Program-made: the position numbers and the translations under genes | Notes under the pieces: model-generated | What the model saw: only the letters and a program-made list of their open reading frames with translations | The model's database searches: none | What the model was told of the DNA's origin: nothing | Origin: Planctomyces sp. SH-PL62 | GTDB taxonomy: Bacteria > Planctomycetota > Planctomycetia > Planctomycetales > Planctomycetaceae | NCBI GenBank assembly: GCA_945893075.1 | Contig: CAMDDX010000042.1 | Span: 1 to 32,292 of the forward strand | Direction: 5' to 3' | DNA length: 32,292 nucleotides | Part shown: piece after piece, positions 24,837 through 32,292 of the stretch | Layout: every line of letters begins with the position of its first letter | How positions within the stretch are numbered: position 1 is the first letter of the stretch

Positions 24837-26417
24837 ATGGGAACTCATTGTCACGCGAGACGATTCGCGATGGCTGGACTCGTTCTTGGATTGGCGATTT
24901 TTGCCGATCCAAACGGCGGACGAGCCGAATGGCCGAAGTTGTGGCGCAGCTCAAAGCCCAAGCTCGCCGTTGCTGCTTCGGAGCCAAGTCGCACGGCGAG
25001 CGGTGCCGCCGCACAACCTTCCGCAGTGAGGCGCGCTGTCCACGAGTCGGCTGTGCCGAAACCACCGGTCATGCCGGTGTCGGGCACGTTTCAGAAGTCA
25101 GCAGTTCCCTACGAAGAAGTCCTGGAGGTGCCCGCCGATCCGCGACGGATCAAGGCGGTCGATCCCTGCGACGACCCCGTCGATGCGGCTGCTGGCCTGA
25201 CGCTCGACTCTTTGGTGGCGCTCGGACTGGAGCAGAATCCGCGACTCGCGAAAGTGACTTTCAACGTCGAGGCCGCGCGCGGACGAGCTTATCAAGCCGG
25301 ACTGTTTCCCAATCCCTTGGTCGCGCTGACGTGGGATGAACTCGGCGACAAGGCCGGCCCCGCCGGCGTCAACACATTGCCGCTGGTCAGTCAAGAAATC
25401 GTCCTGGGCCGCAAGCTGAAGCTCAGCCGCGCGGCCGCCGAACGTGAAGTCGAACAAGCCAGTTGGGGCGTGATGGCCGAGCGTTACGCGATGCTCTCCG
25501 AAATCCGCGCCGCCTACTTCGACGCGCTCGCGTTGCAAGAACGAGTGCGGTTGCTGTGCGACGTCCGCCGCTACGGCCGCGACATCACCAAGACGGTTCG
25601 CAGCCTGCGCGACGATGCCAAACAACTCGCGGACATCGACGTGCTGCCGGTCGAAGCGGAGTTGCTCCGTTACGAAGCCGATGTCGAGTCCGCTCAGGCG
25701 GAGAAAGCCGCGGCCTATAAACGGCTGGCGGCACTGATTGGAATTCATCGTCTGTCGATCACCAAAGTCGCCGGCCGCTTCGAGGATTATGCCTTCCCCG
25801 ATTACGACGCCGAGACCACGCCGCTGTATGTGCTCAGCGTGCATCCGGAAATCCAGTCGGCGCAGTGGGGCGTCGAGAAGGCCAAGTTCGTCCTCCAACG
25901 CGCGAAGGCGGAACCGATCCCCAATCTCGGCATCGACACCGGCTATGTGCGGCAGAATCAAAATCGCTCCAACGATTTTCGGATCGGCGTCAGCGCGTCG
26001 ATCCCGCTGTGGAATAAGAACCAAGGCAACATCCGCGCGACCGAAGCGGAACTCTGTGCCGCGGTGCAAGAAGTCGGCCGCGTTGAAAACGATCTGACCC
26101 AACGAGTCGCCACCGCGTTGCGCGATTACGCCGCCAATCGCAAGCGTGCCGAACTATATCTGCCCATCGTCGGCAAAACCGAACAGGCTCAGAACATCGC
26201 CACCGAAGACCAACGGCGAAACCTGTCCCCGCTGATGGTCCTGGAACTGCAACGCTCCCTGCGGCAAGCCCGCCTGGAACGGCTCAAGTCCTTGGGCGAT
26301 GCTTGGAAGGCCGCCGCCACGATCTCTGGCCTGACGATCGAAGACAACTGGCCGCCGGCTCCCACAAGATCCACCAACGTGCCACCCGCTCCGGCGGCGG
26401 ACGCGACCAAACCGTGA
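24837..26417 (+). CDS. TolC-family outer-membrane efflux channel (CzcC/CusC-like)
   Basis: 526 residues from ATG 24837, which has GGAGGGG upstream at good spacing and begins a signal peptide (MGTHCHARRFAMAGLVLGLAIFADPNGGRAE). It is the outer-membrane trimeric duct partner of the RND pump. A proline/alanine-rich linker (about 40-120) precedes two outer-membrane efflux domains: LTLDSLVALGLEQNPRL and then AGLFPNPLVALTWDELGD, with coiled-coil helices (about 195-270 and 400-490). The repeat half contains IPNLGIDTGYVRQNQNRSNDFRIGVSASIPLWNKNQG. The tail is Pro/Ala-rich. It ends the efflux locus, followed by a palindromic element. Confidence 0.92.
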   Translation: MGTHCHARRFAMAGLVLGLAIFADPNGGRAEWPKLWRSSKPKLAVAASEPSRTASGAAAQPSAVRRAVHESAVPKPPVMPVSGTFQKSAVPYEEVLEVPADPRRIKAVDPCDDPVDAAAGLTLDSLVALGLEQNPRLAKVTFNVEAARGRAYQAGLFPNPLVALTWDELGDKAGPAGVNTLPLVSQEIVLGRKLKLSRAAAEREVEQASWGVMAERYAMLSEIRAAYFDALALQERVRLLCDVRRYGRDITKTVRSLRDDAKQLADIDVLPVEAELLRYEADVESAQAEKAAAYKRLAALIGIHRLSITKVAGRFEDYAFPDYDAETTPLYVLSVHPEIQSAQWGVEKAKFVLQRAKAEPIPNLGIDTGYVRQNQNRSNDFRIGVSASIPLWNKNQGNIRATEAELCAAVQEVGRVENDLTQRVATALRDYAANRKRAELYLPIVGKTEQAQNIATEDQRRNLSPLMVLELQRSLRQARLERLKSLGDAWKAAATISGLTIEDNWPPAPTRSTNVPPAPAADATKP

Positions 26418-26426
26418 ACCGCTGGT

Positions 26427-26626
26427 CTTGGCCCCAACGGGGACTGACTCGATAGCCCAGGGCGCAGCCCTGGGTCACAAGTCCGCGCGCCGCTTCCAGC
26501 CCCAACGGGGCGAAACTCGCACGTCATCGCCGTGGAGTCACGCCCCCTTGGGGCTTGCCAATGTTCGTCGTTCCGTACCCCAGGGCTGCGCCCTGGGCTT
26601 TCGAGTCACGCCCCCTTGGGGCTGAA
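26427..26626. repeat. Palindromic REP/BIME-like element, copy 5
   Basis: GGCCCCAACGGGG, CTCGATAGCCCAGGGC..GCCCTGGG, then AGCCCCAACGGGGCG in the left half. CGCCCCCTTGGGGCT, CCCAGGGC..GCCCTGGGCTTTCGAGTC and CGCCCCCTTGGGGCTGAA form the right half. The order mirrors the other copies. It starts about 10 nt after the channel gene stop. Confidence 0.85.
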
Positions 26627-26961
26627 AACCGGAACGCCTGTGAAACCAATTGACCTGTCTTGGCCGGGCCTGGAAGCCCTGCCATCGACCAGACCGACTG
26701 TCCCGCCTGGCGGTGTATCGGCTGTGACAATTCTGCGACGTGTTTCGATTGTGAGCCGGTCCGATCCGAATAGCAGTCGCGCAGACCACTCGGATCATCG
26801 TGCTGAGACAGCGAATTAGACGATTCATGGCAGAAAGATCACGGCTTTCCGAATCGCGCGATTGTTCCGGCAGTCTTTGCCGAAGCATGACCTACGTTGG
26901 AAGATCGGGCCTGTCTCATTCGTCATGGCCGCCCGCGGAATCGCGGCCAGGAGTTCCTGCG
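26627..26961 (+). promoter_or_regulatory. Upstream region of the surface-protein gene
   Basis: About 335 nt with no convincing gene. AGGAG at 26950-26954 lies 7 nt before ATG 26962 and marks the intended start of the surface-protein frame. No clear promoter hexamer was picked out by eye. Confidence 0.4.
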
Positions 26962-27015
26962 ATGAAATTCTGGACTCGAACAAATCAGCGACGCAAAGCT
27001 CATCGTTCGCCGTAG
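26962..27015 (+). CDS. 17-codon leader of the surface protein, ended by an in-frame TAG
   Basis: ATG 26962 with AGGAG at the right spacing starts MKFWTRTNQRRKAHRSP and stops at TAG 27013-27015. The next codons, CAG ATG GTG, continue in the same frame into [11 protein letters not shown]. In planctomycete surface proteins a short basic leader like this precedes the LE-x-LE-x-R-x-LL motif, so the leader and the body probably belong to one protein. Confidence 0.6.
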   Translation: MKFWTRTNQRRKAHRSP

Positions 27016-27018
27016 CAG

Positions 27019-30000
27019 ATGGTGTTGGAACAATTGGAAGAGCGAACGCTGCTGACGGTTCCGGTCATTGCCCCGATTCCCGATCAAGTCGTCGAAATCG
27101 CGGGCGTACAACAACTTGTCGGAGTCCACACACCGTTCATATTGCTTGTGACTTCCTCAGACCCTGACGGCAGTTCGATCGATCTTTCGGCGGCATTGAC
27201 TGGCGGGGGCTTCCTGCCGGCATGGCTAACCTTCACTCCCGGACCCGCAGGATCAGGGACGGGCACCTTCACAGGTACTCCGGTCGATCCTGATGTAGGC
27301 TTGATCGATGTAACGATCACGGCCACCGATTCGACGAACGAGATGGGCACCCTCGCATTTACGATCGCCGTGCCGCTCAATCACACGCCGCAGTTCACGT
27401 TGCCGCTCGTGACCACTCAACCTCAAGTCAGGTTCGTATCTGGGAACCCACAAACCTTCTCCGTCACTAATTGGGCGAACGACATTTACGAAGGGCCTCC
27501 CGAAGAATACGCGCAGACGCTGACGTTTATCGTGACCACGGATAACGACGCGCTCTTCAGCGTGAAGCCGACAATCTCGATTGACGAAACTGCGGCACAT
27601 CCGCTGACCGGAACCCTGAATTACACACTGGCTCCAGGAGCCAGCGGCACCGCGAACGTCACCGTCAAACTGAAAGACAACGGCGGCCCGTTGATCCCGC
27701 CAGCCGGGACGACGCCCGACACCAGCGATCCACAACTCTTTGTGATCACCGTTGCGACCGCGACCAGCACCATGGTGAGCTTGATGACGCCGATCCCCAA
27801 TCAATTGGTCGGAGTTCACACACCCTTCTCGTTGTCGGCGGGCGGGACGTTTACCGGAGCCGCGCACTCTTTGACCGCCGCTTTGTCCAATGGGGGCACT
27901 CTGCCCGCGTGGTTGACCTTCACTCCCGGAGCCGCCGGTTCGGGAACGGGCACGTTCAGTGGAACTCCCGTCGATGCCGACATCGGGGCCATCACCGTGA
28001 CGCTTACGGCTACGGACGCCGTCGGGAGGACCGTCACGAACACCTTCACCATCCAAGTGCCACTGAACCACACACCGGAGTTCGTGAAAGGCGGGGATGA
28101 GGTTCGGTTCGTGTCGGGCAACACGCAGAGCATCACCGTCATCGACTGGGCCACCAAGATTTTCGAAGGTCCGCCGGAGGAATACGCACAGACGCTGAGC
28201 TTCATTGTGACCACGGACAACGATGCGCTGTTCAGCGTGAAGCCCGCGCTCACGATTGATGAAGCGTTGCGAGATCCTGTGACGAATGAGTTGAAAGGCA
28301 CCTTGACCTACACGCTCGCCCCCGCCGCCAGCGGCACCGCGAACGTCACCGTGAAGCTGAAAGACAACGGAGGCCCGGCGAACGGAACCACGGACACCAG
28401 CGACGCGCGGCTCTTTGTCATCACCGTCGCCACCGCGACGAGCACATTGGTGACGTTGACCACGCCGATCCCCAATCAGTTGGTCGGCGTTCACACACCA
28501 TTCTCGTTGTCGGCGGCCGGGACGTTTACGGGGGCTCCGCACACTCTGTCAGCGAAGTTGTCTAATGGGGGCACCCTGCCGGCGTGGTTGATCTTCACGC
28601 CCGGAGCCGCCGGTTCGGGAACGGGTACGTTCAGCGGAGTTCCCGCCGATGTCGACATCGGGTCCATCAACGTGACGCTCACGGCCACGGACGCCACAGG
28701 GAAGACCGTCACGAACTCCTTCACCATCCAAGTGCCGCTGAACCACGCGCCGCAGTTCACGAAAGGCGCGAATCAATCGGTCAATGAAGATGCGGGAGCC
28801 GTCACCGGCACCCCTTCGCCGTGGGCCACGAACATTCTCAAGGGACCGCCCGAAGAGAATGGGCAGGTCTTGGACTTCATCGTGACCACGAACAACGACG
28901 CGCTCTTCAGCGTGTTGCCGACGATCTCGGACACCGGCGTGCTGACGTTCACGCCGGCTCCCGACACGGTCGGTGTCGCGACGGTGACGGTGCAACTGCA
29001 CGACAACGGAGGCAACGCCAGTCTCGGAGACGACACGAGCGATCCGCAGAAGTTCACGATCACAGTCAGCGCGGTGAATGATCCGCCGAGCTTCACCAAG
29101 GGTGCGGATCAAACCGTACTCGAAGATGCCGGAGCACAGACCGTTGCCGGCTGGGCCACGAGCATCAGTTCCGGCCCGAACGAAGCCTCGCAGATCGTGA
29201 GCTTCACGGTCGTGGCGGCCGACCCCACACTCTTCAGCGTACCGCCGGCCGTCACTTCCAACGGAACGCTGACCTACACGCTGGCTCCGAATAGGAACGG
29301 CAGTGTCATCGTGACCGTGACGGCGGTCGACAACGGCGGCGGCTTAACGAACGCCAGCGCGCCGCAGACCTTCAACATCAATATCACGCCGGTCAACGAT
29401 GCTCCCAGCTTCACCAAGGGGGCTAACCAAATGGTGGCCGAAGGAGCCGGACCAATATCCGTCGTCGGATGGGCAACAGCCATCAGTCCCGGAGGAGCCG
29501 CCGATGAAGCGGGGCAAACCCTCAACTTCATCGTGACGACCAACAACGACGCGCTCTTCACGGCCTTGCCAGCCGTCGCCGCGAACGGAGACTTGACCTA
29601 CACGCTGGCTGCGGATGCGAACGGGGCCATCACCGTCACCGTCAGCTTGCACGACAACGGAGGCATCACCAACGGCGGCGTGGACACCAGCGCGACGCAG
29701 ACCTTCACCATCAACGCCACCGATGTGAATGATCCTCCCAGCTTCACGAAGGGAGGCAATCTATCCATTTTGGAAGACGCCGGAGCACAAACCGTCGTCG
29801 GCTGGGCCACGAGCATCAACGCCGGTCCGAGCGAACCCACGCAAACCGTGAGCTTCACCATCACGACGAGCAACAATGCCTTCTTCAGCGTGTTGCCGGC
29901 CGTCGCATCCAATGGGACTCTGACTTACACGGTGGCGAACAACGTCAACGGGGTCGTCACGGTCACGGTCACGGCGGTGGATAATGGAACGCCCCCGGCC

Positions 30001-31350
30001 TCCAGTGCTCCGCAGTCCTTCACGATCACCGTCACCGCGGTCAACGATGCGCCGACCTTCACGGCGAATCCCGATCCGAGCATCGCCAATCCCACGGTCT
30101 TGTTGACCGCCGGCCCGCAAACGATCCTCAATTGGGTGACGGTCGATCCGACAACCGACGTGGGACAGACGGTCAACTTCATCGTCACGACGAACAACCC
30201 CGGCCTGTTCCGAGTCCTGCCGGCCGTGGACTCCAGTGGCACGCTGACCTTCACGCCCCTGGCGGGCTTCGGAGGCACCGCGACCCTCACGGTGACACTG
30301 CAAGACAACGGCGGCACCGCGAATGGCGGCTCGAACACCAGCGCCGCGCAGACCTTCACGATCACCACTTACCTGGCCGATGTGACCTACACCGCCGTCG
30401 GCACCAAGAAGCTCAAGGCGGTCGTCGTTGGTGGCGTGTTGACTGTGCAAACCGGAGGTATCGCGAACTCCAGTTATCTTCCAGCGTACATCAAGACGCT
30501 GACGCTCAACGGCGGCACGAGCGATGATTTGGTCAACCTCACGGGCCTGGACCCGGCGAAGTATCCGGACTTAGAGAGCATCGTGGTCAACGGTGGGAGC
30601 GGCAAAGACGCGATCACGTTCAACACACAATCGACCGGCACGTTCGCGAAATTCAAAACTCTGACGCTCAACGGTGGTGCCGGCAACGACCTCATCAACC
30701 TGACCGATCTGCAACCGACCTTGTTCCCCATCACCGCCATACTGCAACTCAACGGTGGAGCGGACAACGACACGATCTTCGGCTCGGACCTCAACGACCT
30801 GATCACCGGCGGAACGGGCAACGACTCGCTCAACGGCCTGGATGGCAGCGACCGTTTGGTCGAGTCCGCGAATGTGTCGTTCAAACTCACCAACACCAGC
30901 CTGACCGGCGTGGGGACCGACCGGCTCGCGAACATCGAGGAAGCCGCGCTGACGGGCGGAGCCGGCAACAACAAGCTGGATGCGTCCGCCTTCACGCTCG
31001 GTGCCGTGACTCTGTCCGGCGGAGCCGGCAACGACACACTCCTCGGCGGCAGCGGTGATGATGCGCTGCTGGGTGGCGACGGCAAAGACAGCCTCGTCGG
31101 CGGAGCCGGAGCCGACACACTGATCGGCGGACTGGGGAACGACACACTGTTGGGTGGCCTCGGCGACGACTTCCTGATCGGCGGCTTCGGAGTCGATTCG
31201 CTCGACGGCGAAGGTGGCAACGACACCGGCCTCGGCGGCCAAGGGGCGATGGGTGCCGCACGCTTCGGCAAAGGCACGCTCGATGCCGGCGACGTGCGGA
31301 CCTTGGAAACCATCAACGAACTCTTCGCCACGCTCTTCGCGTTTGAATAA
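27019..31350 (+). CDS. Giant repeat-rich surface/adhesin-like protein with RTX-type C-terminus
   Basis: 1443 residues if translation starts at ATG 27019; the natural start is probably 26962, interrupted by TAG 27013. The N-terminus has [11 protein letters not shown], a planctomycete surface-protein motif. Three long units (about 225-230 residues each, starting near residues 15, 255 and 480) combine a putative-Ig segment ([21 protein letters not shown]) with a cadherin-like segment ([14 protein letters not shown]). About five cadherin-like copies follow, each near 105 residues ([23 protein letters not shown]). The C-terminus (about residues 1250-1410) has glycine-aspartate nonapeptide repeats ([15 protein letters not shown]), which bind calcium in RTX proteins. 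No classical signal peptide or LPxTG is seen. It is likely a secreted surface protein; the export route is inferred. Confidence 0.82.
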   Translation: MVLEQLEERTLLTVPVIAPIPDQVVEIAGVQQLVGVHTPFILLVTSSDPDGSSIDLSAALTGGGFLPAWLTFTPGPAGSGTGTFTGTPVDPDVGLIDVTITATDSTNEMGTLAFTIAVPLNHTPQFTLPLVTTQPQVRFVSGNPQTFSVTNWANDIYEGPPEEYAQTLTFIVTTDNDALFSVKPTISIDETAAHPLTGTLNYTLAPGASGTANVTVKLKDNGGPLIPPAGTTPDTSDPQLFVITVATATSTMVSLMTPIPNQLVGVHTPFSLSAGGTFTGAAHSLTAALSNGGTLPAWLTFTPGAAGSGTGTFSGTPVDADIGAITVTLTATDAVGRTVTNTFTIQVPLNHTPEFVKGGDEVRFVSGNTQSITVIDWATKIFEGPPEEYAQTLSFIVTTDNDALFSVKPALTIDEALRDPVTNELKGTLTYTLAPAASGTANVTVKLKDNGGPANGTTDTSDARLFVITVATATSTLVTLTTPIPNQLVGVHTPFSLSAAGTFTGAPHTLSAKLSNGGTLPAWLIFTPGAAGSGTGTFSGVPADVDIGSINVTLTATDATGKTVTNSFTIQVPLNHAPQFTKGANQSVNEDAGAVTGTPSPWATNILKGPPEENGQVLDFIVTTNNDALFSVLPTISDTGVLTFTPAPDTVGVATVTVQLHDNGGNASLGDDTSDPQKFTITVSAVNDPPSFTKGADQTVLEDAGAQTVAGWATSISSGPNEASQIVSFTVVAADPTLFSVPPAVTSNGTLTYTLAPNRNGSVIVTVTAVDNGGGLTNASAPQTFNINITPVNDAPSFTKGANQMVAEGAGPISVVGWATAISPGGAADEAGQTLNFIVTTNNDALFTALPAVAANGDLTYTLAADANGAITVTVSLHDNGGITNGGVDTSATQTFTINATDVNDPPSFTKGGNLSILEDAGAQTVVGWATSINAGPSEPTQTVSFTITTSNNAFFSVLPAVASNGTLTYTVANNVNGVVTVTVTAVDNGTPPASSAPQSFTITVTAVNDAPTFTANPDPSIANPTVLLTAGPQTILNWVTVDPTTDVGQTVNFIVTTNNPGLFRVLPAVDSSGTLTFTPLAGFGGTATLTVTLQDNGGTANGGSNTSAAQTFTITTYLADVTYTAVGTKKLKAVVVGGVLTVQTGGIANSSYLPAYIKTLTLNGGTSDDLVNLTGLDPAKYPDLESIVVNGGSGKDAITFNTQSTGTFAKFKTLTLNGGAGNDLINLTDLQPTLFPITAILQLNGGADNDTIFGSDLNDLITGGTGNDSLNGLDGSDRLVESANVSFKLTNTSLTGVGTDRLANIEEAALTGGAGNNKLDASAFTLGAVTLSGGAGNDTLLGGSGDDALLGGDGKDSLVGGAGADTLIGGLGNDTLLGGLGDDFLIGGFGVDSLDGEGGNDTGLGGQGAMGAARFGKGTLDAGDVRTLETINELFATLFAFE
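27085..28765 (+). repeat. Long tandem DNA repeats within the surface-protein gene
   Basis: Units share blocks such as GTCGG(A/C)GT(T/C)CACACACC at 27118, 27808 and 28483, giving spacings of 690 and 675 bp (multiples of three). The second and third units are nearly identical at the DNA level over long stretches, suggesting recent duplication or gene conversion. Confidence 0.8.
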
Positions 31351-31535
31351 CCTGGAGTGCTGCGGCTCGACGCAGCCCTCCATCCATTCGCGCAACACAG
31401 GTTCGAACTGGCAAAAACCATCATCGCAGGACGCCCGTCTTGTTCAGTCAAAACTCACGGCGATGCTTTCGCTGCGACCGAGCCGTTTGTCCCCGCGACC
31501 GAATGAAGGGCGGTGTCGAGCCTCCGCACTCCAGG
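31351..31535. repeat. Inverted-repeat element, CCTGGAGTG family, copy 2
   Basis: Arms 31351-31383 and 31503-31535 are near-exact reverse complements, with ends CCTGGAGTGC and GCACTCCAGG and the inner GGCTCGACGCAGCC. It begins on the base right after the TAA of the surface-protein gene. The remaining spacer to 31629 shows no gene. Confidence 0.85.
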
Positions 31536-31629
31536 GTCGCCGACTGTGGCAGTTATGCGGAATCTTTCGCCGCCGCGTCTGACAGTTTACCGAGCGATGC
31601 CATCCCACTTACGGAGTCAACGGCAAGCG

Positions 31630-31890
31630 TCAATTGCGATACACGTCACGGCGGTGTCCGAGCGTGACAATGAGCACGACCAGTCGGTCGTCCTCAATCT
31701 TGTAAACAATGCGGTAGTCACCCACGCGAATTCGCCACACGCCGTCTTCATTCGCCAGCTTCTTGCAACCACTCGGACGCGGTTGATCGGCCAGCGCGTC
31801 GATGGCGTGCGCGATCCGCTCGGCGACCTTCTTGGGGATTTTGGCCAGCTCACGCCGGGCGCTGGGCTTGAAGATGATCGTGTACGGCAT
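31630..31890 (-). CDS. RelE/ParE-superfamily toxin
   Basis: 86 residues on the minus strand. Typical of RelE-type mRNA interferase toxins: MPYTIIFKPSARRELAKIPKKVAERIAHAIDAL forms the N-terminal strand and two helices. The core GVWRIRVGDYRIVYKIEDDRLVVLIVTLGHRRDVYRN contains the conserved WRIRVGDYRI, the basic residues and the terminal H-R-x-x-VY. RelE toxins cleave mRNA at the ribosome. The start lies 3 nt after the antitoxin stop (31894), so they form one operon. Length is normal and the fold looks intact. Confidence 0.9.
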   Translation of the reverse strand: MPYTIIFKPSARRELAKIPKKVAERIAHAIDALADQPRPSGCKKLANEDGVWRIRVGDYRIVYKIEDDRLVVLIVTLGHRRDVYRN

Positions 31891-31893
31891 CGT

Positions 31894-32202
31894 TCAAACT
31901 TTCGCGCGAACCTTTCGGCGAACCTTGCGAGCGTCGGACTGAGTGACTTTCCGCCGGCTACCCAGGCCCAATTCGGCCTTCACTTGTGGCCACGGAATCT
32001 CGCCACTCTCGCGGAGCGCCGCGCGGGCGGCAGTGACGTCGAGCTGATCTTCGAGCTTTTCCAGCAACGCCAAATCGGCCATCGAAACCAACGCCGCAAC
32101 TCCTTTTCCGCGACGCTCCAGAACGACGCGCTGCCCCGCATGAGACACGCTGTCCAAGGCTTCCGCGAAAGGGCTTGGTAACTTCGCCGCTCCGATATTC
32201 AT
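31894..32202 (-). CDS. Phd/YefM-family antitoxin
   Basis: 102 residues on the minus strand. Begins MNIGAAKLPSPFAEALDSVSHAGQRVVLERRGKGVAALVSMADLALLEKLEDQL, the Phd/YefM DNA-binding beta-hairpin pattern (short helices, then V-I-x-R-x-G-K-x-x-A-x-L-V-x-x-x-D/E). The C-terminal part is charged and ends in a basic VRRKVRAKV tail, longer than usual. AAGGA lies upstream of the ATG. It neutralises the RelE-like toxin and probably represses the operon. A palindrome (32235-32292) sits upstream, but its sequence looks like a repeat rather than an operator. Confidence 0.85.
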   Translation of the reverse strand: MNIGAAKLPSPFAEALDSVSHAGQRVVLERRGKGVAALVSMADLALLEKLEDQLDVTAARAALRESGEIPWPQVKAELGLGSRRKVTQSDARKVRRKVRAKV

Positions 32203-32234
32203 GATCTCATTCCTTATCCGGTGTCACAGAAATT

Positions 32235-32292
32235 AGCCGCGCGGCGCTAGCCCCGGTTACATGCCTTGAACCGGGGCTAGCGCCGCGCGGCT
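32235..32292. repeat. Perfect 24-bp inverted repeat at the window edge
   Basis: Arms 32235-32258 and 32269-32292 are exact reverse complements (core GGCGCTAGCCCCGG), with a 10-nt loop. The left side may extend outward (AATT at 32231) beyond the window. It lies about 30 nt upstream of the antitoxin start. Confidence 0.88.

Noticed and set aside
30780..31240. Hemolysin toxin
   Set aside because: The glycine-aspartate repeats are only calcium-binding RTX-type repeats. There is no hydrophobic pore domain or type I secretion gene nearby, so a toxin call is not supported.

Overview
The window (about 60% GC by eye, dense, almost entirely + strand) looks like a chromosomal segment of a planctomycete. 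The reasons are a giant surface protein whose N-terminus carries the [14 protein letters not shown] leader seen in this phylum, a bacterial alpha-2-macroglobulin, Cys/His-rich modules fused to RND adaptors, and intergenic spaces full of palindromic repeats. The taxonomic call is inference from gene style; no marker gene settles it.

Layout. 1-363: spacer with a palindromic element. 364-5487: alpha-2-macroglobulin family protein with a TM segment near its N-terminus. 5763-6685: a small Rieske protein followed by a sulfite-oxidase-fold protein. 6767-8371: COG2509-type FAD-dependent dehydrogenase. 8509-10539: Tat-exported copper amine oxidase. 10673-12250: ilvN-ilvC (branched-chain amino acid synthesis) behind a structured leader. 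12267-12340: tRNA-Arg(CCG) and a terminator.

12656-26417 is a heavy-metal efflux locus. It holds a secreted Cys/His-rich protein, two tandem RND adaptors with N-terminal WC-x2-H...C-x2-C modules, a secreted thioredoxin-like protein with a CC...C.HH tail, a MacB/FtsX-type permease and its ATPase, a CzcA-type HME-RND pump, a His-rich lipoprotein with two more WC-x2-H...C-x2-C modules, and a TolC-family outer-membrane channel. Together these could span inner membrane to outside, with several exported proteins built to bind metal. The IS200-like HUH transposase element sits inside this locus. 26962-31350 is a giant repeat-rich adhesin-like protein with an in-frame amber codon after its 17th codon. 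31630-32202 (minus strand) is a Phd/RelE-type toxin-antitoxin pair.

The most striking signal is the palindromic DNA. One family (five copies: 145-351, 16676-16883, 19910-20581, 23939-24142, 26427-26626) has nested hairpins in mirror order. One copy (19910-20581) has a RAYT-like transposase gene exactly at its centre, and the 16676-16883 copy looks like the same element without the gene. At least six other inverted repeats of different sequence overlap or abut stop codons, and one perfect 33-bp inverted repeat lies inside the alpha-2-macroglobulin coding sequence.
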